DNA of 60,578 nucleotides from Acidiferrobacterales bacterium (GTDB taxonomy: Bacteria; Pseudomonadota; Gammaproteobacteria; Acidiferrobacterales; SZUA-150): the NCBI GenBank assembly GCA_947258385.1, contig CAMYII010000088.1:1-60578 (forward strand), given 5' to 3'. Of this stretch, positions 17,613 to 26,284 are shown in pieces (position 1 is the stretch's first letter; every line of letters starts with the position of its first letter). The position numbers were made by a program, and so were the translations under genes. A model generated the notes under the pieces. It was not told the DNA's origin, made no database searches, and worked only from the letters and a program-made list of their open reading frames with translations.

Positions 17613-18608
17613 ATGAGCAGACTACTCACAGCAGTTATCGGCACGATCGTGCTGCTCGGCGGATGCGCAAGCACCGGCGGCAAACCCGACTGGGTTGACG
17701 GCAACAGCGCGCGCTACTCCGACAGCAAATACCTCATGGGGCGCGGCCAGGCTGGCGCGCAGCACGAGGCCAAGGACCGGGCCCGGGCGGACCTGGCCAA
17801 GATCTTCCAGGTCGCCATCGACGTGGAAACCGCGGATACGCAGACCTATCAGGCCGCAGAGGGGCAAAGTCGCAATGAGGCCGCAGTCTCGCGCACCATT
17901 ATTACGCGCACCGAGCAGATTATAGAAGGCGTCAAGATCGCTGAGATCTGGCAGGATCCGGCCACCAGGACCCACCACGCGCTGGCCGTGTTGCCGCGCA
18001 TGCAGGCGGCGAATAACCTGCGGCAGGAAATCGCGCGCCTGGATCTCGCCACCGGCAGCTATATCAGGCAGGCGCGCGGCGGCGCCGACCCGCTGCTGAA
18101 GATCGCCGCTGCCAGCCGCGCCCTCGATGCCCAAATGGAACGCCAGACCTATCAGAGGTCACTCAAGATCATCGACCGTACCGGACTCGGCGTCGAGTCG
18201 CAGTGGAGCACAAGCAAGCTCGCCGCTGACCTCGACGAGCTGTTGAAGCGCGTACGCATCAGTCCGCGCGCCGGCAACGACACCCTTGGCGGACTGCAGA
18301 CCGCCCTGGCCGGCGGCCTGTCCGCAAGCGGTTTTCTGGCCACGGTCGGGCAGACCCCGGATTTCACGATCGGGGCCACGCTAGAGACCGATGATCTCGG
18401 AAAGATGGACGGTTGGTACTGGATGAAAGGCACGCTCGAGGTCCAACTCATCGAACCCGGCACCGGGCGCGTGCGCGGCACACGCCGCTGGGAGATCAAG
18501 GCATCGGGCCGTCAGCGCGCGCTCGCGGAACGGCGGATCAAGAACAAAGTGGATTCGATATTAAAACAGGAGCTGCGCGAGACAATCATAAGGTTCGCTA
18601 CCGCCTGA
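17613..18608 (+). CDS. LPP20-family lipoprotein, second copy (longer)
   Basis: A 331-aa lipoprotein with lipobox LLGGC and an LPP20 domain (KPDWVDGNSARYSDSKYLMG, then AKDRARADLAKIFQVAI). It is longer than the first copy because a C-terminal half has been added that looks like a DUF-type beta domain (TIGATLETDDLGKMDGWYWMKG). ATG 17613 has better spacing from GAGG than the ATG at 17607, two codons upstream. It is the last gene of the operon. The two LPP20 proteins may assemble together; that is inference from their co-occurrence. Confidence 0.83.
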   Translation: MSRLLTAVIGTIVLLGGCASTGGKPDWVDGNSARYSDSKYLMGRGQAGAQHEAKDRARADLAKIFQVAIDVETADTQTYQAAEGQSRNEAAVSRTIITRTEQIIEGVKIAEIWQDPATRTHHALAVLPRMQAANNLRQEIARLDLATGSYIRQARGGADPLLKIAAASRALDAQMERQTYQRSLKIIDRTGLGVESQWSTSKLAADLDELLKRVRISPRAGNDTLGGLQTALAGGLSASGFLATVGQTPDFTIGATLETDDLGKMDGWYWMKGTLEVQLIEPGTGRVRGTRRWEIKASGRQRALAERRIKNKVDSILKQELRETIIRFATA

Positions 18609-18722
18609 GGCGGCCGGCTCCAAGAAACGCCGCTGCCCCAGGCAAGTCCCAGTACGCCGTATCGCCGGCGTCATCTTGCCGTATGGTGCCCGAACCGGTT
18701 TGTGCACTGAACAGCGGCCGCG

Positions 18723-19547
18723 CTAATCCTCGGGGGCCAACCCCTTAATGACATAGCCTCCGGATTTCTCGTCGCGCTCCAGTTCCAGCAAATGCCGTGC
18801 CTGCGCCTCTTCCAGTAAGGCATTGAAGGTACGAAAACCATAATACGATTCGTTAAACCCGGGACTGCGCCGCTTGATCGCCTGCTTGACCATCGACCCC
18901 CACGTCTTCGCCTCCTCGCCGCGCTCGGCAAACAGGGCCTCCACGGTTTCCATGACGAGGTCGAGGGCCCCCTGTGCCTTTTCCTCCTCACCCTTCGGTT
19001 TGGGCTTTTCACCGACAGCCGCTTTTACCTTGGCCGTGGATTTCTTCTTTTTTCGTGTTTTGACCTCTTTCTCCCGTACCAGATCGTCATAATAGATAAA
19101 CTCGTCACAATTCGCGATCAAAAGATCGGACGTAGACTTTTTCACGCCGACGCCTATCACGATCTTGTTGTTCTCCCGCAGCTTGCTGACCAGCGGTGAG
19201 AAATCCGAATCGCCGCTGATAATGACAAAGGTGTCGACGTGCGACTTGGTGTAACACAGATCCAGGGCGTCCACGACCAGGCGTATGTCCGCGGAGTTCT
19301 TCCCCGTCATGCGAAAATACGGAATCTCAATCAGCTCAAAAGAGGCCTCGTGCATCGCGGCTCTGAACTCCTTGTAACGCTCCCAGTCACAGTAGGCCTT
19401 CTTGACCACGATATTGCCCTTGAGCAACAGGCGTTCCAGCACCTTATTGATATCAAACTTGGCATACTTGGCATCGCGAACGCCGAGGGCGACATTCTCG
19501 AAATCACAGTATAAGGCCATATTCTGGGTTTGCAGCTGTTCCGTCAC
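18723..19547 (-). CDS. NYN-domain (LabA/DUF88) ribonuclease-like protein with C-terminal OST-HTH-like segment
   Basis: A 274-aa protein. Residues about 8-150 form a NYN/PIN-like nuclease domain: ALYCDFENVALGVRD (first catalytic aspartate), SADIRLVVDALDL (second) and FVIISGDSDFSPLVSKLR (third and fourth acidic residues). A lysine-rich hinge follows (KTRKKKKSTAK), then a C-terminal module ending FNALLEEAQARHLLEL...GGYVIKG that fits an OST-HTH/LOTUS-type RNA-binding domain. All the acidic residues are kept, so it should be active. GTG 19547 is preferred because GGAGAG lies upstream. It is divergent from the ABC-class ATPase. Confidence 0.88.
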   Translation of the reverse strand: MTEQLQTQNMALYCDFENVALGVRDAKYAKFDINKVLERLLLKGNIVVKKAYCDWERYKEFRAAMHEASFELIEIPYFRMTGKNSADIRLVVDALDLCYTKSHVDTFVIISGDSDFSPLVSKLRENNKIVIGVGVKKSTSDLLIANCDEFIYYDDLVREKEVKTRKKKKSTAKVKAAVGEKPKPKGEEEKAQGALDLVMETVEALFAERGEEAKTWGSMVKQAIKRRSPGFNESYYGFRTFNALLEEAQARHLLELERDEKSGGYVIKGLAPED

Positions 19548-19813
19548 GGTGCTCTCCGCGTTCAAACAAGGTTTGTGTCGATCGAATACCAAAGGTATGG
19601 CATCTTAGTGCTTGTCGACAGAAAAATAAATCAAATTGCGCCGCCGCTGAAGCACCCTGATCCGCGGTTGCCTGTGATACCCTTTGCCCTTGGGCTTCCG
19701 CGCTGGATGCGAACCTTCGCCTTCGGCGTACCGTGGCCGCTATTGCTCGACAGTCAGCGTGCCAGTGTCACTGGACTCTTACGTTAATTCGTTATAACGG
19801 CCTGGAGGACGAT

Positions 19814-21517
19814 GTGGAGCGACTCCGCCAACTCTTGCGATCGATTGACGGCAAAGGGTACAAGGCCTACAAACAGTTAGAGGGCCAATATCAATTTCCA
19901 TCCTTTCTGCTCTCAATCGACCATGTTCAGGGCGATCCGTTTGCCGCCGCCTCGCGCATCAGCATTCGCATGCCCATGGAGGCCGCCGGCCACCCGGCCG
20001 GGCTGTGGTCGACGTGCGTGCGGCGGATCGCGTATGAAGACTATCTGGGGCGAGCGCTGGCGGCCGCCATTCGCCAACACGTCAGGGGGCATCGCGGTAC
20101 CGGCCAGAGCGGCGAGATCGCCATTTCCACGAGCGGGCAACAGGTGTTACAACGCAACGCGGTGAGCCTCGAACCCGAATCTGTCGAGGCGCGGCTCACC
20201 CTCGGCCTGCCGGCCGCGGGCCGCACCATCCTCGGCCGCGACGCCGAGGCCATGTTCTTTGAGGAACTGCCGGCGGTTGCCGAGCACGGCTTATGCTATG
20301 AAAATCTCCCGGCCGACGAGGTCCGTCGTCACGTCGAATCGGTGGAAGATCAAGACGTCCTTCGCTGCTGGCTGTCGAAGGCGGGCCTGGTTGCGTTCGT
20401 CGCCGATGACGCCTTGCTGCCCCGCCGCAGCGGCATCGATGATCACCCACTGGGTACGGCGGCACAGCGCTTTATGGCGCCACCGTCATTACGACGCCGG
20501 GTCACCCTGCCCAATGGGGGCGATATTCAGGGTATGGGAATACCCCGCGGCGTGACGCTCGTCGTCGGCGGGGGGTTTCATGGGAAGTCAACGCTGTTGC
20601 ATGCCTTGGAGCGCGGCGTGTACAACCACATGCCCGGTGACGGCCGCGAAAGAGTCGTCACAGACCCGACGGCGGTAAAGATACGCGCGGAAGACGGGCG
20701 CTCTATCGCCAAGGTCAATATCAGCCCGTTCATCAACCAACTGCCGCTGGGGCGCGATACCGTCGAATTCAGCACCGAGAACGCGAGCGGCAGCACGTCT
20801 CAGGCGGCAAATATTATCGAGGCATTGGAATGCGGTGCCCAGCTACTGCTGATCGATGAGGACACGTCGGCGACAAACTTTATGATCCGGGATGAACGCA
20901 TGCAGGCCCTGGTCACGCACGACAAGGAACCGATCACGCCGTTTTTGCACCGAGTGCGCGAGCTCTACGAAAGCAAAGGGGTATCGTCTGTGATTGTGAT
21001 GGGCGGTTCGGGGGATTACTTCGATGTCGCCGACACGGTGATCATGATGGATACCTATCGACCCGCCGACGTGACCAGCCGCGCCCGCGAACTCGCGCAT
21101 CCCGGGTTTGCTGCAGGCGCCTTGAACCGCGGCCGCATGCCGCCTTTTCAAACCCGAACCGCTCGCAGGCCTGGACAGCGGCTGCTCGATCCGGCGCGCG
21201 GTCCGCGTCAAGTCAAGATCGAGGCCAGAGACACCAGAACGCTCATCTACGGCAGGCACTGTGTCGATCTGTCCGCAGTCGAACAATTGGTCGACATCGC
21301 ACAGACCCGCACCATCGGCTTAATGATCTATTACTACGCCCAGCATCATGCCGCTGACACGGATGATATGATCGGCGGGTTAAAACGGTTGCTTGAAGAT
21401 GCCGACCAATCCGGGCTGGATATTTTCAGCCCCTACAAAGTGGGTGACCTGGCAATGCCGCGCCTGCACGAATTGGCCGCCTGCGTCAACCGCATCCGGG
21501 ACGGCGACTGGCAATGA
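19814..21517 (+). CDS. ABC-class P-loop ATPase (COG3044/PF09818 type)
   Basis: A 567-aa predicted soluble ATPase. Typical parts are LEGQYQFPSFLLSIDHVQGDPFA near the N-terminus, a Walker A GGGFHGKSTLL around residue 260, the signature-like ASGSTSQAANIIEALE and a Walker B LLLIDEDTSATNFM. This is the uncharacterised ABC-ATPase family without transmembrane parts. GTG 19814 is taken as the start because GGAGG lies 5 bases upstream and the conserved protein begins at that point. The gene diverges from a NYN nuclease gene (266 bases between starts), so joint action in nucleic-acid metabolism is possible but unproven. Confidence 0.9.
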   Translation: MERLRQLLRSIDGKGYKAYKQLEGQYQFPSFLLSIDHVQGDPFAAASRISIRMPMEAAGHPAGLWSTCVRRIAYEDYLGRALAAAIRQHVRGHRGTGQSGEIAISTSGQQVLQRNAVSLEPESVEARLTLGLPAAGRTILGRDAEAMFFEELPAVAEHGLCYENLPADEVRRHVESVEDQDVLRCWLSKAGLVAFVADDALLPRRSGIDDHPLGTAAQRFMAPPSLRRRVTLPNGGDIQGMGIPRGVTLVVGGGFHGKSTLLHALERGVYNHMPGDGRERVVTDPTAVKIRAEDGRSIAKVNISPFINQLPLGRDTVEFSTENASGSTSQAANIIEALECGAQLLLIDEDTSATNFMIRDERMQALVTHDKEPITPFLHRVRELYESKGVSSVIVMGGSGDYFDVADTVIMMDTYRPADVTSRARELAHPGFAAGALNRGRMPPFQTRTARRPGQRLLDPARGPRQVKIEARDTRTLIYGRHCVDLSAVEQLVDIAQTRTIGLMIYYYAQHHAADTDDMIGGLKRLLEDADQSGLDIFSPYKVGDLAMPRLHELAACVNRIRDGDWQ

Positions 21518-21657
21518 ACCGGCCGCGCCGGGCCATTGGTCCGCACATCCAGTGTTATTACCGTTGTAACCATGCGTATTTGACGCGCATCAATACAATT
21601 GTGCAGTATTGTTATATACTCTTGGTTAATCGCTTATTGTCATAGAGGAGGTTAGCC

Positions 21658-21852
21658 ATGACGGTTCTTACAATTCTAATAATTCTGGCCGCACTCGCGA
21701 CAATCGTCACCCTGATCATGGGGATCGGTTCAATGGCAAGCAGCGGTGAATTCGACCAGAAACACAGCACACAATTGATGAGTCTGCGGGTCGGTTTGCA
21801 GGGTCTCACGTTATTGCTGCTGCTCATCGCCCTGTACTTCAGCACGGTCTGA
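21658..21852 (+). CDS. HIG1-domain twin-transmembrane protein
   Basis: A 64-aa inner-membrane protein with two hydrophobic helices joined by a short polar loop. GIGSMASSGEFDQKHSTQLM and LRVGLQGLTLLL are the hallmarks of the HIG1 (hypoxia-induced gene 1) domain. AGGAGG lies 7 bases before the ATG. In mitochondria HIG1 proteins assist cytochrome oxidase assembly; bacterial members are often found with respiratory genes. No oxidase genes are nearby here. The gene looks monocistronic. Confidence 0.88.
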   Translation: MTVLTILIILAALATIVTLIMGIGSMASSGEFDQKHSTQLMSLRVGLQGLTLLLLLIALYFSTV

Positions 21853-22155
21853 CGCACATAACGACAAACGTCCCAATGACCGGCGCCGCATATCAGCCGG
21901 CAAACGCGTGCGGTTCCGGATCCGGCCAATGATGTTAAACCGGGAATAGCGGGAGGCCGACACATCACGGGTGCGTTGCGCATTGTGCGTTTCCTTTCGA
22001 ATCCGCCCGTAACCGCAAAAAGTGAATTCCTCCATTGTTTGTATCACTACTTGCAGCTTACCAACCCCCACAGAACCCGCGAACTAACGCCGACGCGCGC
22101 AGTCAAATTGGGAACATTTGGCAATGCCGCTTCATTGGGCAGAAAGGAGGCCGCC
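21853..22155. other. Non-coding stretch before the DUF1269 gene
   Basis: 303 bases with no supported gene. The frame of the DUF1269 gene is open back to 21976, but the family's N-terminus and a strong ribosome binding site place its start at 22156. It presumably holds that gene's promoter. Confidence 0.4.
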
Positions 22156-22654
22156 ATGAGGAAACGCCTTTATTTTCTCCTCCCGGACGTGAAACACGCG
22201 AAACAAACACTGCGGGATCTGTTGCTCGCGCGGATCGAGGAACGGCATATCCACACGCTCGCGAAGGAAGATATTGACATCAAGGATCTGCCGGAAGCGA
22301 CCTTGTCTCAGAAGAGCGATGTGATTCGGGGCATGCAGTTGGGGTTGCTCGTCGGGGCGATCACCGGCGCGGTGACCGGTTTTGCCGTATTCAGTTTTCC
22401 TCCTGAAGGGATGAGTTTCCCTGTCGGCGTGATTCTGACCTTCATTCTGTTGGGCGCCGTGTTCGGTATCTGGGGGTTCGGGCGCACCTAACAGCCAGCT
22501 GAAGGAATTCCGCGAGGCCATCGCGGGCGGGAAAATACTCGTTATGGTTGATGTCCCCAAGGAAAAGATCAGCGAAGTCCGCGCAATCATCAAGAAACGG
22601 CATCCTGAGGCCGATGACCGCGGGATGGAGCCGACAATTCCGGCCTTCCCGTAG
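22156..22654 (+). pseudogene. DUF1269-family membrane protein, frameshifted
   Basis: The gene starts at ATG 22156 after AAAGGAGG and reads MRKRLYFLLPDVKHAKQTLR, then two hydrophobic helices separated by a Gly-rich turn, typical of DUF1269. The frame stops at 22489-22491, but the next frame continues the family exactly: NSQLKEFREAI, GKILVMVDVPKEKISEVRAII and HPEADDRGMEPTIPAFP, ending at TAG 22652-22654. The frames meet at a run of five G (22472-22476). With four G the reading would pass smoothly (IWGSGAPNSQLKEF) to give about 165 aa, the usual length. So this is either a genuine +1 mutation or a homopolymer sequencing error. Confidence 0.88.
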
Positions 22655-22699
22655 CAGGATGCGGCAAAAATCCATGGAAGGATTTTTGCCGCGTCCTGC
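22654..22699. terminator. Long bidirectional terminator hairpin
   Basis: Arms of 20 bp (22654-22673 and 22680-22699) with one mismatch and a 6-base loop (ATGGAA). The inner stem is AAAAATCC/GGATTTTT, giving A/T-rich flanks on both strands. It overlaps the stop of the DUF1269 gene and sits between convergent genes, so it can serve both. Confidence 0.7.
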
Positions 22700-22726
22700 C
22701 AAGATCCATAGGCCGGAACACCGGCT

Positions 22727-23680
22727 TTACGAGACCTTTGCATAGCTGCCGAACCAGAACAGCTCGTCTTTATCCAAAAACTCCTCAACGGACATATAGT
22801 GCAGGCCGTCGCACGAGAAACTCAGTCCCACCATGCCGTTGATTACATTGAGTGATCCTGAACGAAGGTAGATGTTGTCGTCCGCCTCGCGCAATACGTT
22901 CAATCTTTCCAGAACGCGGCATACGGCTGCCGGTTCGACAATTGCCTCCTCGGGATACGTCCTGCTTGGCAATGACAGACATACAGCCGGATCAATGATC
23001 TCGTTCAGCACATGGACACGGTATTGACGCGGCTGATCGGCCAACCACATGACCATTGCTGAGCGCGCGAAATCCAATTGGCAATCAAAAACACCGCGGT
23101 CACATATCAACGTGTTTACGATTTGAAGCACTTCGTCGACATGTTCATCCATGAGGCTCCTAACGCGCTTGCGCTGAAAAACCGTATTGCGAATACCGGG
23201 ATCGCCCCTGATCTGCCGCCACGTGGTCAGCGCACCCTTTGGCTGTGGCCTAAGCCGCGAATTACGAAGATCAATATCGGCGGCAACGTAACCGAGAACT
23301 TGTCCCTCCGCCGTCACCGCATGCATCGCGGTCATGCAGACCCTCCCGTTCAGCTCGCTTCGCCGGGCTTTGGACAGCAACAGGCCCGAGTATGGTAATG
23401 CATCATCGAAGAATGGCCATCCCGACAAGTCGCAACCCCTTTGCGTCCGATCTATCTTCGATGATGTGACATTGGCGCTCAACTGAATGCCCCGCCTGTT
23501 AACCGCGTAGAGAGCCCCGTACAATGGACTATCATTGATGGACTCAAGCAGAACTGCTTCCACGGCGTCCGCGTCATTCCACACCGCGGCACATTGGCGG
23601 GCCAGCCTCGCCAAAGGCCGCTTAAGGCGGTTGGTGAGCAACGCCTTCAGTTTCTTAACGCTTTTCCCAGACGGCTCCAT
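22727..23680 (-). CDS. PDC sensor-domain-like protein, no output domain
   Basis: A 317-aa protein whose N-terminal half resembles PDC/Cache-type sensor domains: RLARQCAAVW, SPLYGALYAVNRRGIQLSAN, then GRVCMTAMHAVTAEGQVLGYVAADIDLR. This pattern occurs as the regulatory part of some EAL and GGDEF proteins. Here no transmembrane helix, kinase, EAL or GGDEF domain follows. The C-terminal half (LNEIIDPAVCLSLPSRTYPEE, NVINGMVGLSFSCDGLHYMSVEEFLDK) is unrecognised. It seems cytosolic, and might act as a partner protein. The start at 23680 has a modest ribosome site (GGAAG). Function unknown. Confidence 0.7.
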   Translation of the reverse strand: MEPSGKSVKKLKALLTNRLKRPLARLARQCAAVWNDADAVEAVLLESINDSPLYGALYAVNRRGIQLSANVTSSKIDRTQRGCDLSGWPFFDDALPYSGLLLSKARRSELNGRVCMTAMHAVTAEGQVLGYVAADIDLRNSRLRPQPKGALTTWRQIRGDPGIRNTVFQRKRVRSLMDEHVDEVLQIVNTLICDRGVFDCQLDFARSAMVMWLADQPRQYRVHVLNEIIDPAVCLSLPSRTYPEEAIVEPAAVCRVLERLNVLREADDNIYLRSGSLNVINGMVGLSFSCDGLHYMSVEEFLDKDELFWFGSYAKVS

Positions 23681-24793
23681 TATTAGCTTCCAGACAACAC
23701 AAGTTGTTCAGTGATGATTGCCATGACCAATCTAGCATATTCATACCGCTGATTTATTCCCCGATATCCGGGAGAAACAACCATGCGTCGAAAAAATCTA
23801 TCACAGGCATATGCTGTTGTGGACGTTAGCAGAATTCGACTGCTGCGATAGCGCTGAGTTCCTGCCTGACAGATACCTGTCAGCGCCACTCATCCTCTGG
23901 AAAGTCACGCTGATCCGTGTACAGGGGCGAGCATTCCATGCAGAACCATTACCACATTTTATGCAGGAAGACTCATGACGTTTGCCAACAATGACGGTCA
24001 GTACTACAACTGCCATCGGTGACAGCGCTAGTCGATAAATATGCAAAACCAGTCAACGCGGACTACCGGTCTTGCTCCTGATCCGAAACCACAAAGGCAG
24101 CGGGCAGACACGCTAACGCCAGGCGCAAGCCGGTTCGATACAGTGATGTCTTATGCCGACATGGCTGTCGGCATGTTGGATGCCGGGCGCCGTCTCAGAA
24201 TCGCCACAAACGCAATCAGATTTTTTGTATATAAGAAAGCTCTGACTTGATCAATTCTTCCTGCTCAATATCAGTATCCGGTCGCACGCCGCTGCGCAGG
24301 AGCCGCGCGTTCTTTGTGCCCGGTAACCGGGCGCTACCCACCATGGCGTTTTCGTCTTGCGTGCTTCCCATTCGGCCCGCACGAACGACAGACCTGCCTG
24401 GCGGTCGCCGTCAGGCGTGCACGACTTCGACACAAGACAAACGTTCCAGAGCGTAAACCACGCTTAACCACACTACGGCGCCTCGCGTGGACCCAGCGCC
24501 GGATCCCGGCCTTCCCTGCTCTCGTGGCCCGCGCCCGCCGGCCATCGGCCCCGGGACAAGACCGCCGGTAACGCCGCCTGCGGCCATAAGCGCGCAATGT
24601 GATAAGCGGCGCATAGTCATAACTTATTGATTTTTATAAGTCCTTTTCGTCATATCCCTTCCGACATTCGGGGTTTAAGGAACCCCGAGGCCCCACGGCG
24701 GCGGATCCGGACCTGATCGCCCTCTTCCGCAGGCTGCGGTTCGGTGCTATTAAATAAGACGGGACAGTTGAGATTAGGAAAGGCTCGTCTGGC
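23681..24793. other. Gene-poor stretch
   Basis: 1.1 kb without a convincing gene. Short open frames (for example 24041-24250 plus and 24251-24433 minus) have no ribosome binding sites or family resemblance. The sequence around 24230-24265 (AAAGCTCTGACTTGATCA...TTCTTCCTGC) resembles the left end of the repeat at 32262, so an old degraded repeat may lie here. A small hairpin (arms 24669-24675/24681-24687) precedes the response-regulator gene. Confidence 0.5.
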
Positions 24794-25450
24794 ATGTCAT
24801 TTTTCCGGGGATCCATCGAAAGGGCGCGGGTGCTTGTCGTCGATGACTCGCGCGTCATCCGCAAGGCCATCGGCAAGGTGCTGGGGTCCGAGTTCGAGCT
24901 TACCGAGGCGGAGGATGGAGAAGCCGGCTGGGATACGCTCACTCGTGACGACCGTACCGAAGTGGTCATCAGTGACATCCAGATGCCGAGGCTGGACGGC
25001 TATGGCATGATTTGCCGTATCCGCGCGGCGGAGGACCCGCGCCTGAGAGATATCCCGATCATTGTCATCACCGGCGCAGAGGATGAAATCACCAAGGAAC
25101 GCGCCTATGCCTGCGGCGCCAACGACTTTATCCTCAAACCCATCGACTCAGCCCAGTTGCTGAATTGCGTTCAGAACCATACCACCGCCAATCACGGTTC
25201 CGCCGGCGCACAACCCTCGCAGGCGATGTTAAGGCATGCCGCGGCGGTGGAAGAGGCCGTCATGGAGGAACCGGGCGTCGATGCGGCACTGGAAATTCTT
25301 CAAGGTCCCAGACCCGGCACGATCGAGCCCTACGCGCTCGATCTGGCGCTCAAGGTCATCCCCTTGCTCGAGTTCTGCGACAGGGAATTCGATCTGGAAC
25401 TGAGCGAGGAGCTCCGTACCATCAAGAATACATTATCGCGCATACGTTAA
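24794..25450 (+). CDS. Receiver-domain response regulator with short C-terminal helical extension
   Basis: A 218-aa protein. Residues 10-130 are a CheY-like receiver: VLVVDDSRVIRKAIGK (acidic pocket at D17/D18), VVISDIQMPRLDGYG with the phosphoacceptor D61, VITGAEDE, and the lysine in ILKPID. Residues 145-218 are helical (HAAAVEEAVMEEPG...DLALKVIPLLEFCDREF) and match no known output domain. GGAAAGG lies upstream of ATG 24794. It is convergent with a TusA-like gene. It may relay phosphate or control a partner by protein contact. No cognate kinase is adjacent. Confidence 0.88.
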   Translation: MSFFRGSIERARVLVVDDSRVIRKAIGKVLGSEFELTEAEDGEAGWDTLTRDDRTEVVISDIQMPRLDGYGMICRIRAAEDPRLRDIPIIVITGAEDEITKERAYACGANDFILKPIDSAQLLNCVQNHTTANHGSAGAQPSQAMLRHAAAVEEAVMEEPGVDAALEILQGPRPGTIEPYALDLALKVIPLLEFCDREFDLELSEELRTIKNTLSRIR

Positions 25451-25494
25451 GGACAACAAAGGCAAACACCGCCTGCGGACCGCCCGATGGGCGA

Positions 25495-25995
25495 TCAATG
25501 CACACGACTTAACCGTTCCCGCCTGCCTGAACGACTGCGTCCGCGCTTCTGCACCACCGCTGTAACATCGGTGCCGTTCGCCTTGCAATAATGCAATGCG
25601 TTCGCAGTGCTCCGGCACCATGTGGCGATCTCCTGTAAGAACAGCGGATCAGAGGCGGCCGCCAGCACCACCTGACCGCGCTTGCTCTCCTTTATCGCTC
25701 TCGCTAGCTGCAGGATTGAACCGGCGCAGCTCAGCCCGACCAGGTTGATCTTTTTGATCTCATCGGTCCGTCGTATGGCTTTTGACTTACGTAACTGTGC
25801 GACAACCTCATTGGTTTGAACGAATCTCTTGCCCCGACGGTCCTTGGCCCCAAGTCCCTCATAAACATTATCGGGGGTGCGGCGACTTCGCCATGTGGCA
25901 TTCGCGTTGTTCTCTTTAAGGACAATCTCAGCGATATCGTCGATCCGCCTAACTCCGGCGCTGCCTGCGCCACGCTCTGCAATGAAAATCTTCAT
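25495..25995 (-). CDS. TusA/SirA-like sulfur-carrier domain protein, second copy with N-terminal extension
   Basis: A 166-aa protein. The C-terminal 80 residues match the protein at 3335-3640: INLVGLSCAGSILQLARAIK, VVLAAASDPLF, EIATWCRSTANALHY and a VTAVVQKR strand. The family cysteine is kept (GLSC) but the CPxP motif is lost (CAGS), more so than in the first copy. A second conserved cysteine (TWC) is shared. An extra N-terminal region of about 85 residues (GVRRIDDIAEIVLKEN, RKSKAIRRTDEIKK) is unrecognised. The start at 25995 is preferred over an upstream TTG because GGAG and the same MKI start as the paralogue are found there. Role unknown. Confidence 0.72.
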   Translation of the reverse strand: MKIFIAERGAGSAGVRRIDDIAEIVLKENNANATWRSRRTPDNVYEGLGAKDRRGKRFVQTNEVVAQLRKSKAIRRTDEIKKINLVGLSCAGSILQLARAIKESKRGQVVLAAASDPLFLQEIATWCRSTANALHYCKANGTDVTAVVQKRGRSRSGRRERLSRVH

Positions 25996-26284
25996 GCTCA
26001 GACTCCATTCATCCGCTGAGTTGGGGAACTGCTCATCATCACACGATATTTTTTCGGCCAGGTAAAATAATTCTACCAATTAATAAAATCGTAACCCGAA
26101 ATACACGTTTCCCGACGACCGCTCGTCAGTGATTCCGGCAGTTAGTCATCCGTTCGTCCGGTGATTCGACTCGCCTGCACCCATCACTATGAAACGTGCT
26201 TTCGCGCGCGATGACCTTGGAAGACTCGAAGGGGTCAATTGTTCCTGAAGGAACCATGCCAAGCGGCCCCTTACACGATGCAAG

